Source: Amoebophilaceae bacterium (GTDB lineage: Bacteria; Bacteroidota; Bacteroidia; Cytophagales; Amoebophilaceae). From it: DNA of 11,711 nt. Made by a program: the position numbers and the translations under genes. The notes under the pieces were generated by a model. It was given only the letters and a program-made list of their open reading frames with translations, did no database searches and was not told the origin of the DNA. The stretch is taken from assembly GCA_023257955.1 (NCBI GenBank), contig JALRAY010000033.1, forward strand, positions 1 through 11,711, given 5' to 3'. Below, one piece after another: positions 1 through 7,061 of this stretch (its first letter is position 1; each line of letters starts with the position of its first letter).

Positions 1-82
1 GCCATTTTGTTAAGCTTCTTTAACTGAAGATACATGGTTTTTTTACACCAAAAAATTTATTCCTTATTTTTATAAATCCAGG

Positions 83-114
83 TGCGGAATGTCCGTTATA
101 TAGGACATTCCGCA
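83..114. terminator. Perfect 12-bp stem hairpin, possible terminator
   Basis: TGCGGAATGTCC (83-94) is followed by an 8-nt AT-rich loop and its exact reverse complement (103-114). On the + strand the stem is followed by TTTAAAAG, and more T-rich sequence follows near 130-160. The T tract is therefore weak, and the hairpin may serve as a terminator for a gene lying left of the window or as a structured repeat. The hairpin itself is seen directly; its function is inferred. Confidence 0.5.
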
Positions 115-321
115 TTTAAAAGTTAAGAATTTTCATTTTTAAATTTTTTTCTGTTGCTGGTTCTTTGCTATGTGATATACCTTCCTGAAAGGGATTTTTA
201 GCTATTCATCATGTAGATTTCTGGCGAAATTTACACCACTCATACTATCAACCTAGATTGAGCGGTTTGTTTTCTGGATTTAGTATTTTAAGATTATCTC
301 AAAAAATCTCAAAGCACAACC

Positions 322-453
322 ATGCAGATAGCGACAAAACAACTAGATCCTCTGGGAATAGTAGCAGGTGTAATAAAATCACTTGACCTAATAAATACGG
401 TTGCAGTAATCTATTCTCTGAAATCAGCGCCATGGTATGTACTCAACAAATAG
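322..453 (+). pseudogene. N-terminal remnant of IS1634-type transposase (DUF4277 region)
   Basis: An ATG at 322 opens 43 codons ending in TAG at 451-453. The product begins MQIATKQLDPLGIVAGVIK and continues SLDLINTV. This matches the start of IS1634-type transposases, where a K/R-x-LDHLGIVAG-x-I/C block opens the DUF4277 domain. The similarity fades after about residue 34, and a different frame near 430 reads AMVCTQQ, which could be the shifted continuation of the family's AM-[IV]-L-N-G-L stretch. The family protein is several hundred residues long, so this is a dead fragment. No transposase reading continues towards 610. The family call is from remembered consensus and was not searched. Confidence 0.62.
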
Positions 454-521
454 ATCCCTAACTTTTAATCTAGTAGGTTTATTTCCTATCGAACATACCA
501 GCCTTTGCTGGACGCACAAGC
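453..521. repeat. Degenerate dispersed repeat, copy A, with CCAGC/GCTGG hairpin
   Basis: Positions 497-521 match 3745-3769 at 24 of 25 bases. A looser match runs on to the left: both copies start with a GAT...CTAACTTTT block (453-466 and 3706-3718), and the DNA between is diverged with small indels. Inside is the hairpin CCAGC-CTTT-GCTGG (499-512). This copy starts 90 bp beyond the stop of the minus-strand DUF502 gene. It could be a REP-like element or the worn end of a mobile element. Confidence 0.6.
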
Positions 522-610
522 CCCCATTACCAACCACCCTTTCATTGTGAGCTGCTGGAAATGGCAGAGTAAAGTACACCCCATGTATTGCTTCTAATAG
601 CGCATTCGGG

Positions 611-1243
611 CTAGGTAGTACTGGATGGCGACTTTCCAGATGACTGCCTCATATCGTGCTTAGTGGGAGGATGTAGGGCGGTAACGCCTCCGGAAATGAT
701 AAACTTCATTACCTCAGTACCTGTTACATGGTGCAAGGGCTGCACAATGTCTTTCGATACAATATACAATTCCCCGGAGAAGCTATAAGACTGCGGAACA
801 TATACGGCAACATTACCAGGTAAGTCTAAACTTGCTAAATCTGACTGCGTGATAAAACCGAGTTGTTGAATTTTAGGAACCAAATTGACGGCTAGTAATA
901 CAGGCGCATCAAATTTCTTTTTATTCCCCACAAAGGCAGCTATCAGGTCTTTTACGGAGGTATAGATAAGGTTGACGAGGGGTAGCTTAATAACAAACTT
1001 CTCTACCTCTACAAAGACGGAGCTCACAATTAGGCTGCTCCCTAAATACCCAAATAACGTAATCGCCGTTATAGTAATGATGATCCCTAAGCCAGGGATA
1101 TTGATTTTGACAATATTATCTAACCAATTGATCGCTATGGAGACGATATAACTGGTTAATAGGAAGGGGACTGTTAAAAGCACGCCTCTAATGAAGTACT
1201 TCAACAGGGTATTGAGTAAGTTTTTATCAAATTTAATGTTCAT
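611..1243 (-). CDS. DUF502 family membrane protein
   Basis: This 210-residue protein belongs to the DUF502 family, which is widespread but has no firmly assigned biochemical role. Two hydrophobic segments (about residues 16-38 and 49-76) anchor it in the inner membrane. Between and after them come the family landmarks: IPGLGIIITI (49-58), GYLGSSL (65-71), LPLVNLIYTSVKDL (87-100), KKKFDAPVLL (108-117) and VYVPQSYSFSGELYIV (147-162). The soluble C-terminal half should face one side of the membrane and ends in a Ser/Lys/Pro-rich tail. The length is normal for the family. The start at 1243 is the only ATG that leaves room for the first basic and hydrophobic stretch. The gene lies 74 bp downstream of aspartokinase on the same strand and has no clear promoter of its own in that gap, so co-transcription is likely. 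The family call is strong; the function is unknown. Confidence 0.9.
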   Translation of the reverse strand: MNIKFDKNLLNTLLKYFIRGVLLTVPFLLTSYIVSIAINWLDNIVKINIPGLGIIITITAITLFGYLGSSLIVSSVFVEVEKFVIKLPLVNLIYTSVKDLIAAFVGNKKKFDAPVLLAVNLVPKIQQLGFITQSDLASLDLPGNVAVYVPQSYSFSGELYIVSKDIVQPLHHVTGTEVMKFIISGGVTALHPPTKHDMRQSSGKSPSSTT

Positions 1244-1317
1244 ACATTGCGGTTTCTAAGGCTGATTCTAAAAAGCACGTCATGGTTACAGAGCTAGACA
1301 CTTTGCGTAACATTAGG

Positions 1318-2589
1318 CTATACGAAGACTGTTTGCGTAACCCCTTTAGTACGTGTTATCGTCCCCAGGACAGTTGCATGGCGTAACATTTTCACTTCTT
1401 CAACGGGTTTATCAAAATTCATGATGGTTAGCAACGCCGCATTGTGTTTATGCTTGAGTTGAAAATGAAGCTTTAGGTTCTCTAATAGGTACTTGGAGTG
1501 AATACCATCATCCGTAAAACAGAGCGTAATATACGGCGCGGTAATATCCAAATAATTAATCTGAATTCCCGCTTGCATAAAGCTTATAAAAACTTTATGC
1601 AGTGACTTCTCATCTAACGGCGCCGCTTCTTTAGCCGCTAGTTGCACCCACACTTGATCTTTCTGTACGATATATATAGGTACTGATGGGTCATCTTCCA
1701 CATCCGCGGTGACTACCGTGCCTGGCTCCTCTTCATGCGTAAGGGATTGGACATATAGTGGGATCTTATTTATGGCCAGGGGGCTAATGGTGTTATGATG
1801 GATCACCTTTGCTCCATAAGCAGCCATGGCAGATATTCTTTCATACGATACTTTTTTCAGCGTTGTTACATCCTCAAATAATTTAGGGTCACCAGTCATG
1901 ATGCCAGGTACATCTTTCCATACCCGCAAAGCGCTGGCTTGTAAGCTGGCGGCTAAGAGCGCCCCTGTATAATCTGATCCTTCTTTGCCTAATGTAGTGG
2001 GATAACATGCTTCGCTAGACCTGGCTACAAAGCCTGCCATCACTATCATATTGTGTTCGCTTAACTGGGGGGCTAAGTTCATTGTAATCGCAGCATCCGT
2101 AAGCTCCTGATCTACGATCGCATTCATGCGTCCTGCGTGCGTTTTGATGTATAATCCAGCATCCACCCACTGGCAGGGGATTCCTACATTCGATAGGTAT
2201 GCAGCGATAATCTTGGAAGATAGATTTTCTCCCCAGGATACGGTATCGCTGTACAATTGTTCTTGCGCTTCTATCGTATCCAACGATGTTGGTAGGCTAG
2301 CAAGTTGTGCTTTACAAAGGTTTAATTCCTCTAAGAGTTGCTCCGGGAGATCCTCAAATAGGCCTTGCAAAATAGTTACGTGGTAGTCATAAAGTTCTTG
2401 GATCGCATCATCATAAGATTGGTTATGGATCTTGCTTTGCACAATTCCCTCTAACATCTGCGTAACCTTGCCAAAAGCAGATACCACCATAACGATTGTA
2501 TCGACTTTATAGTTATGCATCATTTTGCCCATCTGCTTGATAGCAGTAGCATCTTTCAGCGTAGCGCCTCCGAATTTAAAAACTTCCAT
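1318..2589 (-). CDS. lysC: Aspartokinase (aspartate kinase), monofunctional
   Basis: This enzyme phosphorylates aspartate with ATP to give 4-phospho-aspartate, the entry step to lysine, diaminopimelate, threonine and methionine. The 423-residue protein opens directly with the kinase motif KFGG (residues 5-8; the usual KFGGTSV reads KFGGATL here). It then shows SWGENLSSKIIAAYL (118-132), the substrate and nucleotide loop TTLGKEGSDYTG (198-209) and VWKDVPGIMTGDP (223-235). Residues from about 305 to the end fit a regulatory ACT region, with VFISFMQAGIQINYLDI recognisable, but the second ACT repeat is weak, so feedback control may be altered. There is no fused homoserine dehydrogenase. A Bacteroidota-type -7 box lies about 30 bp upstream of the start. 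The DUF502 gene follows 74 bp downstream. In a reduced intracellular genome the likely use is diaminopimelate for peptidoglycan, but the other pathway genes are not in this window. The symbol is by function; threonine- or methionine-type paralogues cannot be excluded. Confidence 0.92.
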   Translation of the reverse strand: MEVFKFGGATLKDATAIKQMGKMMHNYKVDTIVMVVSAFGKVTQMLEGIVQSKIHNQSYDDAIQELYDYHVTILQGLFEDLPEQLLEELNLCKAQLASLPTSLDTIEAQEQLYSDTVSWGENLSSKIIAAYLSNVGIPCQWVDAGLYIKTHAGRMNAIVDQELTDAAITMNLAPQLSEHNMIVMAGFVARSSEACYPTTLGKEGSDYTGALLAASLQASALRVWKDVPGIMTGDPKLFEDVTTLKKVSYERISAMAAYGAKVIHHNTISPLAINKIPLYVQSLTHEEEPGTVVTADVEDDPSVPIYIVQKDQVWVQLAAKEAAPLDEKSLHKVFISFMQAGIQINYLDITAPYITLCFTDDGIHSKYLLENLKLHFQLKHKHNAALLTIMNFDKPVEEVKMLRHATVLGTITRTKGVTQTVFV

Positions 2590-2620
2590 AATATTGTTGC
2601 TTTTTCTGGTTATATGGACA

Positions 2621-2628
2621 CAAAAGTA
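2621..2628 (-). promoter_or_regulatory. Candidate Bacteroidota -7 promoter box for aspartokinase
   Basis: On the minus strand these bases read TACTTTTG, an exact match to the Bacteroidota housekeeping -7 consensus TAnnTTTG. It lies 32 bp upstream of the aspartokinase ATG, which would leave a short leader of about 25 nt. A -33 TTTG/TTG element at the expected distance is not clear, so this is a candidate only. Confidence 0.45.
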
Positions 2629-2760
2629 AGGCTTTTGCGGGGATATACTTCAGCCGGATGGCACTATGTTGGGGATGTTAGTGACGTCATATATTATACA
2701 CAAGGCCATGCAACATGACGATGTTATTCGACGTATCCTAGGAATAGTTTTTTGTCTCTT

Positions 2761-2822
2761 AACTCAAATTGAGAAAATCGGCCTTTTGGGGCCTGTTGAA
2801 GCCGATTTGCTTAATGTGAGTT
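2761..2822. repeat. 62-bp inverted-repeat element (full copy)
   Basis: The left arm AACTCAAATTGAGAAAATCG (2761-2780, continuing GC) pairs with the right arm GCCGATTTGCTTAATGTGAG (2801-2820, continuing TT). That gives 22-bp arms with only three mismatches around an 18-bp centre that can itself fold (GGCC...GGCC). The right half recurs at 7720-7761. The right edge overlaps the stop codon of the minus-strand gene ending at 2821, so the hairpin would form at the very end of that mRNA. Neither strand has a T tract after the stem, so a simple intrinsic terminator is unlikely. It looks like a miniature inverted-repeat element or paired ends of an insertion sequence. Confidence 0.72.
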
Positions 2823-3282
2823 ATTCCTCTGACGAAGTTGCTTCCACCGCTTCTTCTCCTGCGACTCCTTCTTCCTCCATTTCTCCCCCCTCCATCTGCT
2901 CTACAATAGTCATATATTGCTTATTCAAATCATTACCCTGCTCTTGCAATTCCGTGAACTTCGCGCGCATCTCTTTAGTAAGGGACTTCGTTGGTTGACG
3001 AAGTGCTGATCCTGCATTTTCCTGCCAAACAATCAAACTTGTTTCTAACTCACTGATAACAACTCGCATCTCTGCCGCACTGGGAGATACAAAATCACCA
3101 GCTGCACCTAATTTGAGTTCTTCTATTTTTATGAGTTGGTTTTCCGCTTTATCATATAACTTTTGCACCGCTTGTACAAGGTCACGGTCACGCTGATCCG
3201 CTTGTGACTTAAAGTACATCAGCACACCTGTGATCAATGCAACTATCATTAAAAACCATTGCTTCTTTGCCATCATATCCAT
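2821..3282 (-). CDS. Small membrane-anchored coiled-coil protein with acidic tail
   Basis: I do not recognise a named family for this 153-residue protein. A short basic start (MDMMAKK) leads into one hydrophobic segment (about residues 8-25, FLMIVALITGVLMYF), which reads as an uncleaved signal anchor. Residues 27-125 are charged, with a heptad-like helical pattern (DLVQAVQKLYDKAENQL, ISELETSLIVW, MRAKFTELQEQGNDLNKQY) that suggests a coiled coil. The last 24 or so residues are nearly all Glu, Gly, Ala and Ser. Starts at residues 3 and 4 are also possible; the first ATG is chosen by length only, since no ribosome binding site is visible. The upstream leader is very AT-rich. The stop codon overlaps the edge of the 62-bp inverted repeat. 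That it is a real gene is supported by the ordered layout of anchor, coil and tail; its role is unknown and may be lineage-specific. Confidence 0.65.
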   Translation of the reverse strand: MDMMAKKQWFLMIVALITGVLMYFKSQADQRDRDLVQAVQKLYDKAENQLIKIEELKLGAAGDFVSPSAAEMRVVISELETSLIVWQENAGSALRQPTKSLTKEMRAKFTELQEQGNDLNKQYMTIVEQMEGGEMEEEGVAGEEAVEATSSEE

Positions 3283-3802
3283 AACTATTACTATTGATAT
3301 TAAAAATTTATTAAAAACTAAACATGGTGCCTAAAAACAGTTTTAGACTCCGCTTTCATGCCCCTATCGTGTCAGGCTATCTACCCAAACGGTATATGCC
3401 TACTGGCCTAAAAATAAAGAATAGCAGAGATATAATCCCTATTCACCTCCCATCATTTCCAAGAGCCTCCCCTCGCTATATGTCATTGAGAGGCGCAAAG
3501 AAACGAACGGTAGGGTCAAAGAATGGAGCGGAAGTATTTAAATACCCCGTTTCCATCGCCTGCCACCTCAGTAGGGTTGAGCAATGGCGAAGCCATTATA
3601 TGTTAACTGATGTTACGGCCTGATAATTCGCCCTTTTCCTATAGAAAAGTTTGTCGAGCGGCTTCAACGTATTGATTTCTCGTTACGTTGCGCTCCGAAC
3701 TACAGGATTCTAACTTTTGTCCTGGTGGGGTTAGCTCCCACTGAACCAGCCTGTGCTGGACGCACAAGCAATCCAGACGCGGTGCATGATCGTTGCAAAA
3801 GG
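3283..3802. other. 520-bp gap between genes, degenerate, no supported gene
   Basis: Between the small membrane protein and RNase R I see no supported gene. An open frame of 99 codons on the + strand (3324-3623) has no recognisable motif and an unlikely composition (rich in Arg, Pro and Ser), so it is left out. The minus strand reads in short broken pieces with several stops, which would fit a decayed element. Structures present are a perfect AATGGC-GAA-GCCATT hairpin (3583-3597), a CTTTTC/GAAAAG hairpin (3633-3649) and copy B of the dispersed repeat (3706-3769). Confidence 0.5.
3706..3769. repeat. Degenerate dispersed repeat, copy B, with CCAGC/GCTGG hairpin
   Basis: Positions 3745-3769 match 497-521 at 24 of 25 bases, including the hairpin CCAGC-CTGT-GCTGG. 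The looser left part (GATTCTAACTTTT at 3706-3718) aligns with 453-466. This copy lies 34 bp beyond the RNase R stop codon, in the same relation to a minus-strand gene end as copy A. Confidence 0.6.
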
Positions 3803-5788
3803 TTATGCTGTGGGGAATAACAAATCCACGGTTCTTTTAGAAATGTCACAACCTTTAATGGTCACCTGCACTATATCGCCGAGCTTATAGGTCTTTTTTG
3901 TGCGTCTGCCTACGAGCTTAAAGCCTGTCTTATCTAGTACGTAATAATCATCCTTTAGATCGGCTAGGCGAATCATGCCGTCACAAAAGAAGTCTAAGAG
4001 GTCTACATATATACCCCATGTGGTGATGTAGCTAATGATGCCTTGCAGGTTTTGGGTGCCTAACGTTTGCATCAGTTTGACTTGCATGTACTTGATGGAA
4101 GCGCGTTCTGCATCTGCTGCTATTTTTTCGCGCTCGGAAGCATATTGACATTGCTTTTCATAATCAGTCCGCGGGGCAGCGGGTTTGTGGCCTTGTAAAT
4201 AGCCTTTCAGCAGGCGATGTACGAGCAGATCTGGGTAGCGCCTAATGGGGGAGGTGAAGTGTGTATAGTGCTTGAAGGCTAAGCCAAAGTGTGGCTTGGC
4301 TTCTGTGGTGTAGCAAGCTTTCGCCATGGCGCGGATGGCTAAGGTTTGAATGATGTGTGCTTCGGGTTTATTGGCGAGGCTCTCCGTAAGGTGGTTGATA
4401 GATGAAGCTATTTTCTTTACGTCTGTATCGATAGCGTAGCCAAATTGTTTGGCAAAGTCAAAGAACTCATTGACTTTATCGGAGTCCGGGTTATCATGAA
4501 TCCTATATACAAATGTGGGTGGCTTATTGCCGTGTTTCAATTGTTTTACGAAGGTAGCTACCCGCTGGTTGGCCAGGAGCATGAACTCTTCAATGAGTTT
4601 GTGGCTATCTTGGCTGACTTTGGTAAAGCAATCTACTATGTTACCATGGACATCGATTTTAAATTTTACACTAGGTGTATCGAAGTTGATGGATCCGTGT
4701 TGAAATCTTTTAGTCCGTAAGCTTTGTGCTAAGGTATGCAAGGTATGCAGGGGGGTATGCAAGGGATTGTTGGTATCTGTAATCGCCTGTTGTGCTTCTT
4801 CATAGGTGAGGCGCTGGTTGGAGTGGATGATGGTTTCTCCAAACCATTCCTGCTGTATATTTCCTGCCGCATCAAATTCAAAGATGGCGGAGAACGCTAA
4901 TCGATCTTGCATAGGTTTTAAGGAGCATAAGTCATTAGACAAGCGCTCTGGGAGCATAGGGATGGTTCTATCTACTAAGTATACGGAGGTGCCGCGCTCT
5001 AATGCTTCTGCATCAATCTCGCTGCCGGGTTGTACATAATGGCTGACATCTGCAATGTGTACACCTACTTCCATATGTCCATGAGCTAGCTGTTGGAGGG
5101 ATAAGGCATCATCAAAATCTTTGGCATCTTCCGGATCGATGGTTACGGTGAAGACTGTTCTATAATCTTTTCTGCGTTGTACCTCTGCTGCAGGAATCTC
5201 GGAAGGTATGGCATGTGTCGCCGTCATCACAGGGTCATTAAATGCGGTAGGCAAATTGAATTCTGCGATAATGGTATGTATTTCTGCTTCATGCTCACCG
5301 GTAGTGCCTAACACGCGTATGACTTTGCCTGCAAGAGGCTGGAGTGCCGTAGGTCCGGATAATAGCTGTACAACCACACGATTGTTATTTACAGCGCCTG
5401 CTGCATCTTCAGGCGCTATCAGAATGCGGGAATGCATGCGTTTGTTATTAGGGAGTACATAGTGCTTGGATTGCTTGGTATAAAAAGTGCCCACGAATTG
5501 TTGTATAGGTCGTTCCAGGATTTTGACGACATGCCCAATGGGGTAGTCGTTGGTGCTTTTGCCGGGACTGGTGATGGCAACCTTTACCTTATCCTTGTGC
5601 AAGGCAAAAAGCAAATCCTGGCTTTTGACGAGGATATCTTTTTCATACCCTTCTACGATAATGTAGGCATAGGCGGGATTGACATAGTCGACGGTGCCGA
5701 CTACGTGTATGATCTTGTGTTTGTGTTTTTTCTTCTTTGCTTTGTTGGCAACTAATTTGTTTTTACTGCCTTTTTTGATATTTCTCAT
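3803..5788 (-). CDS. rnr: Ribonuclease R / RNase II family exoribonuclease
   Basis: This cytoplasmic 3'-to-5' exoribonuclease degrades structured RNA and takes part in mRNA, rRNA and tmRNA-linked turnover. The 661-residue protein starts with a Lys-rich tail (residues 1-26), then OB/cold-shock folds (about 27-90 and 95-165; IIHVVGTVDYVNPAYAYI, VGTFY...YVLPNNKR). The RNB catalytic domain (about 205-530) holds IDPEDAKDFDDALS (217-230). Its Asp residues 218, 224, 226 and 227 line up with the Mg2+-binding set of the family. HFTSPIRRYPDLLVHRLL (510-527) is the other hallmark. An S1 domain closes the protein (about 578-661). All catalytic residues are present. The protein is clearly shorter than the E. 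coli enzyme (813 residues): the N-terminal helix-turn-helix region and the long basic C-terminal tail are missing, and the basic stretch is at the N-terminus instead. The start at 5788 is the first ATG, and an AT-rich leader precedes it. Confidence 0.95.
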   Translation of the reverse strand: MRNIKKGSKNKLVANKAKKKKHKHKIIHVVGTVDYVNPAYAYIIVEGYEKDILVKSQDLLFALHKDKVKVAITSPGKSTNDYPIGHVVKILERPIQQFVGTFYTKQSKHYVLPNNKRMHSRILIAPEDAAGAVNNNRVVVQLLSGPTALQPLAGKVIRVLGTTGEHEAEIHTIIAEFNLPTAFNDPVMTATHAIPSEIPAAEVQRRKDYRTVFTVTIDPEDAKDFDDALSLQQLAHGHMEVGVHIADVSHYVQPGSEIDAEALERGTSVYLVDRTIPMLPERLSNDLCSLKPMQDRLAFSAIFEFDAAGNIQQEWFGETIIHSNQRLTYEEAQQAITDTNNPLHTPLHTLHTLAQSLRTKRFQHGSINFDTPSVKFKIDVHGNIVDCFTKVSQDSHKLIEEFMLLANQRVATFVKQLKHGNKPPTFVYRIHDNPDSDKVNEFFDFAKQFGYAIDTDVKKIASSINHLTESLANKPEAHIIQTLAIRAMAKACYTTEAKPHFGLAFKHYTHFTSPIRRYPDLLVHRLLKGYLQGHKPAAPRTDYEKQCQYASEREKIAADAERASIKYMQVKLMQTLGTQNLQGIISYITTWGIYVDLLDFFCDGMIRLADLKDDYYVLDKTGFKLVGRRTKKTYKLGDIVQVTIKGCDISKRTVDLLFPTA

Positions 5789-6118
5789 AAATTATAATCA
5801 AAAGGTTATGACATAGGCCTGTGAGCTGGTTATTGACTTCATGGCCCGCAAGATACACTAATTTGCGATGTATTGTGCTGTTGGTATTAAATAGTTTGAT
5901 GAAGATAGTTGGTGGTACTGCTCTAGTATATGTGTAGGATCTCTTTCGTCAATATGAATAATAGCAGTGTCTGCAAAGCAGAATTAGGAAAAATCTTATA
6001 TTTTTGTTGGAAGCAAAACGAGCAGTTGCCGCATCCGAGTAGGAACAAAGCGTTGATGCGAGAAAGTTGCCGTTAATATTTTAAAGTATCACCCATATAT
6101 AAATACGAACCATTGCAT
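5789..6118. other. Divergent intergenic region between rnr and the SPOR-like gene
   Basis: These 330 bp separate two divergently transcribed genes and should hold both promoters. I see no gene, tRNA or remnant. On the + strand there is a possible -7 box at 5999-6006 and a leader hairpin whose arms are CGCATC (6030-6035) and GATGCG (6055-6060). No good TAnnTTTG match precedes RNase R. Confidence 0.5.
5999..6006 (+). promoter_or_regulatory. Candidate -7 box for the SPOR-like gene
   Basis: The bases read TATTTTTG, which fits TAnnTTTG exactly, about 112 bp before the ATG at 6119. AT-rich DNA makes chance matches likely and no -33 element is evident. If used, the transcript would have a leader of about 105 nt that includes the CGCATC/GATGCG hairpin. 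Confidence 0.3.
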
Positions 6119-6976
6119 ATGAAAAAGAATATCGTTTTAATGTACATACTAAGTCTTGGTATGCTCATCCACACCGTTGCTATAGCGGCACCTAAAGAGA
6201 AAGTTAGTAAGAAAAGTGAGAAGACAGCTGCAAAAGACAAGAAAAGTAAAAAAGCAAGTGTTAAAGCAGAGAAAAAGCAAAAGACACAGGATAAAAAGAA
6301 GCATAAGCAGGATAAGAAGAAACAACTACAGCAAGAGATGAAGGAGTGGGAGCAAAAAAAGAAGAACATGAAGCCCTTACAATTGAAAGACCTCGTAGAA
6401 GAAAACCATCAGTTACGCACCAAGAATGGTGAAATGAAGCTTACGGTAGAAGAACTGCAAAAAAAGCTGAAAGAAACTACAGCAGGAGGAGATGAACGTA
6501 ACACAACCCATGCACACAGTGAAGCAGAATACCAAAAACTTGTGGAGCTACAAAAACAGATCCAAACCAGTTTAGCCTCTAGGGATCTATCTGAACTGCC
6601 AGAAGGCAGCTACACCATTAACAAAGAAACAGGGGAAGTGTTGATAGGAGGGCTAGTAGATCCTCGATATGGTGTCCATCCCGCAACAGGCCTCCCCTTT
6701 TTGAGAGGTACTATTTTTAAAGTGCAGATAGGCGCTAAGCATGACCTCGACTTAAAGGATATTTTAATAGATGAAGTCAATCACGAAACGCTAGAGCAAG
6801 AAGTTTCCGAAGGTCTCTATAAATACACCATTGGACATTTTCACAACTATTGGGAAGCTGATAAACTCAAGAAAGGACTCCGCAGCATGGGCATCCAACT
6901 CGCTTGGATTGTGCCTTATAAAGATGGGAACAGGGTCTTACTGAAAGAAGTATTGCCAGAGGTGATGGATAAATAA
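6119..6976 (+). CDS. Secreted Lys-rich coiled-coil protein with SPOR-like C-terminal domain
   Basis: The 285-residue protein starts with a clear signal peptide (MKKN plus a hydrophobic core to about residue 22, cleavage probably after AIAA), so it acts in the envelope. Residues 25-82 are extremely rich in Lys, with repeated KK and KKSEK-like units. Residues 83-155 form a likely coiled coil (LVEENHQLR, VEELQKKLKE, LVELQKQIQ). The C-terminal part (about 196-280) fits the SPOR-like module common in Bacteroidota envelope proteins: FKVQIGA (200-206), then YKYTIGHF (234-241), WEADKLKKGLRSMGI (245-259) and AWIVPYKDGNRV (262-273). SPOR domains usually bind peptidoglycan lacking stem peptides, so a link to the cell wall is inferred. 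The ATG at 6119 is chosen over a TTG at 6113 because MKKN starts a standard signal peptide. The gene stands alone between RNase R (divergent) and transposon debris. Confidence 0.83.
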   Translation: MKKNIVLMYILSLGMLIHTVAIAAPKEKVSKKSEKTAAKDKKSKKASVKAEKKQKTQDKKKHKQDKKKQLQQEMKEWEQKKKNMKPLQLKDLVEENHQLRTKNGEMKLTVEELQKKLKETTAGGDERNTTHAHSEAEYQKLVELQKQIQTSLASRDLSELPEGSYTINKETGEVLIGGLVDPRYGVHPATGLPFLRGTIFKVQIGAKHDLDLKDILIDEVNHETLEQEVSEGLYKYTIGHFHNYWEADKLKKGLRSMGIQLAWIVPYKDGNRVLLKEVLPEVMDK

Positions 6977-7061
6977 CTTGAGTTTAGATAGCAGCGGCAC
7001 TGTATCAGTTCGGTTACACTAGATCCTAATGCATGAGTATTTCGAGCTAGAATATTCTAAT

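Noticed and set aside
430..609. About 60 codons open on the minus strand past the DUF502 stop, reading EAIHGVYFTLPFPAAH and onward
   Set aside because: It is in a different frame from DUF502, has no start codon or recognisable family, and overlaps both the dispersed repeat and the transposase scrap, so it looks like chance.
2761..2822. Simple rho-independent terminator
   Set aside because: The stem is followed by no T tract on either strand, the arms are imperfect and long, and the right half recurs at a transposon junction, so a mobile repeat fits better.
2666..2998. 110-codon + strand frame
   Set aside because: It is a shadow of the minus-strand small membrane-protein gene; the Ser/Pro-rich run is the complement of its Glu-rich tail.
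3324..3623. 99-codon open frame on the + strand
   Set aside because: It has no motif, signal or membrane segment, its composition is unusual for a real protein, and it lies in a decayed spacer with a repeat nearby.
6073..6369. 98-codon minus-strand frame rich in Phe, Ser and Cys
   Set aside because: It is the complement of the Lys-rich stretch of the SPOR-like gene, and the low complexity is an antisense artefact.
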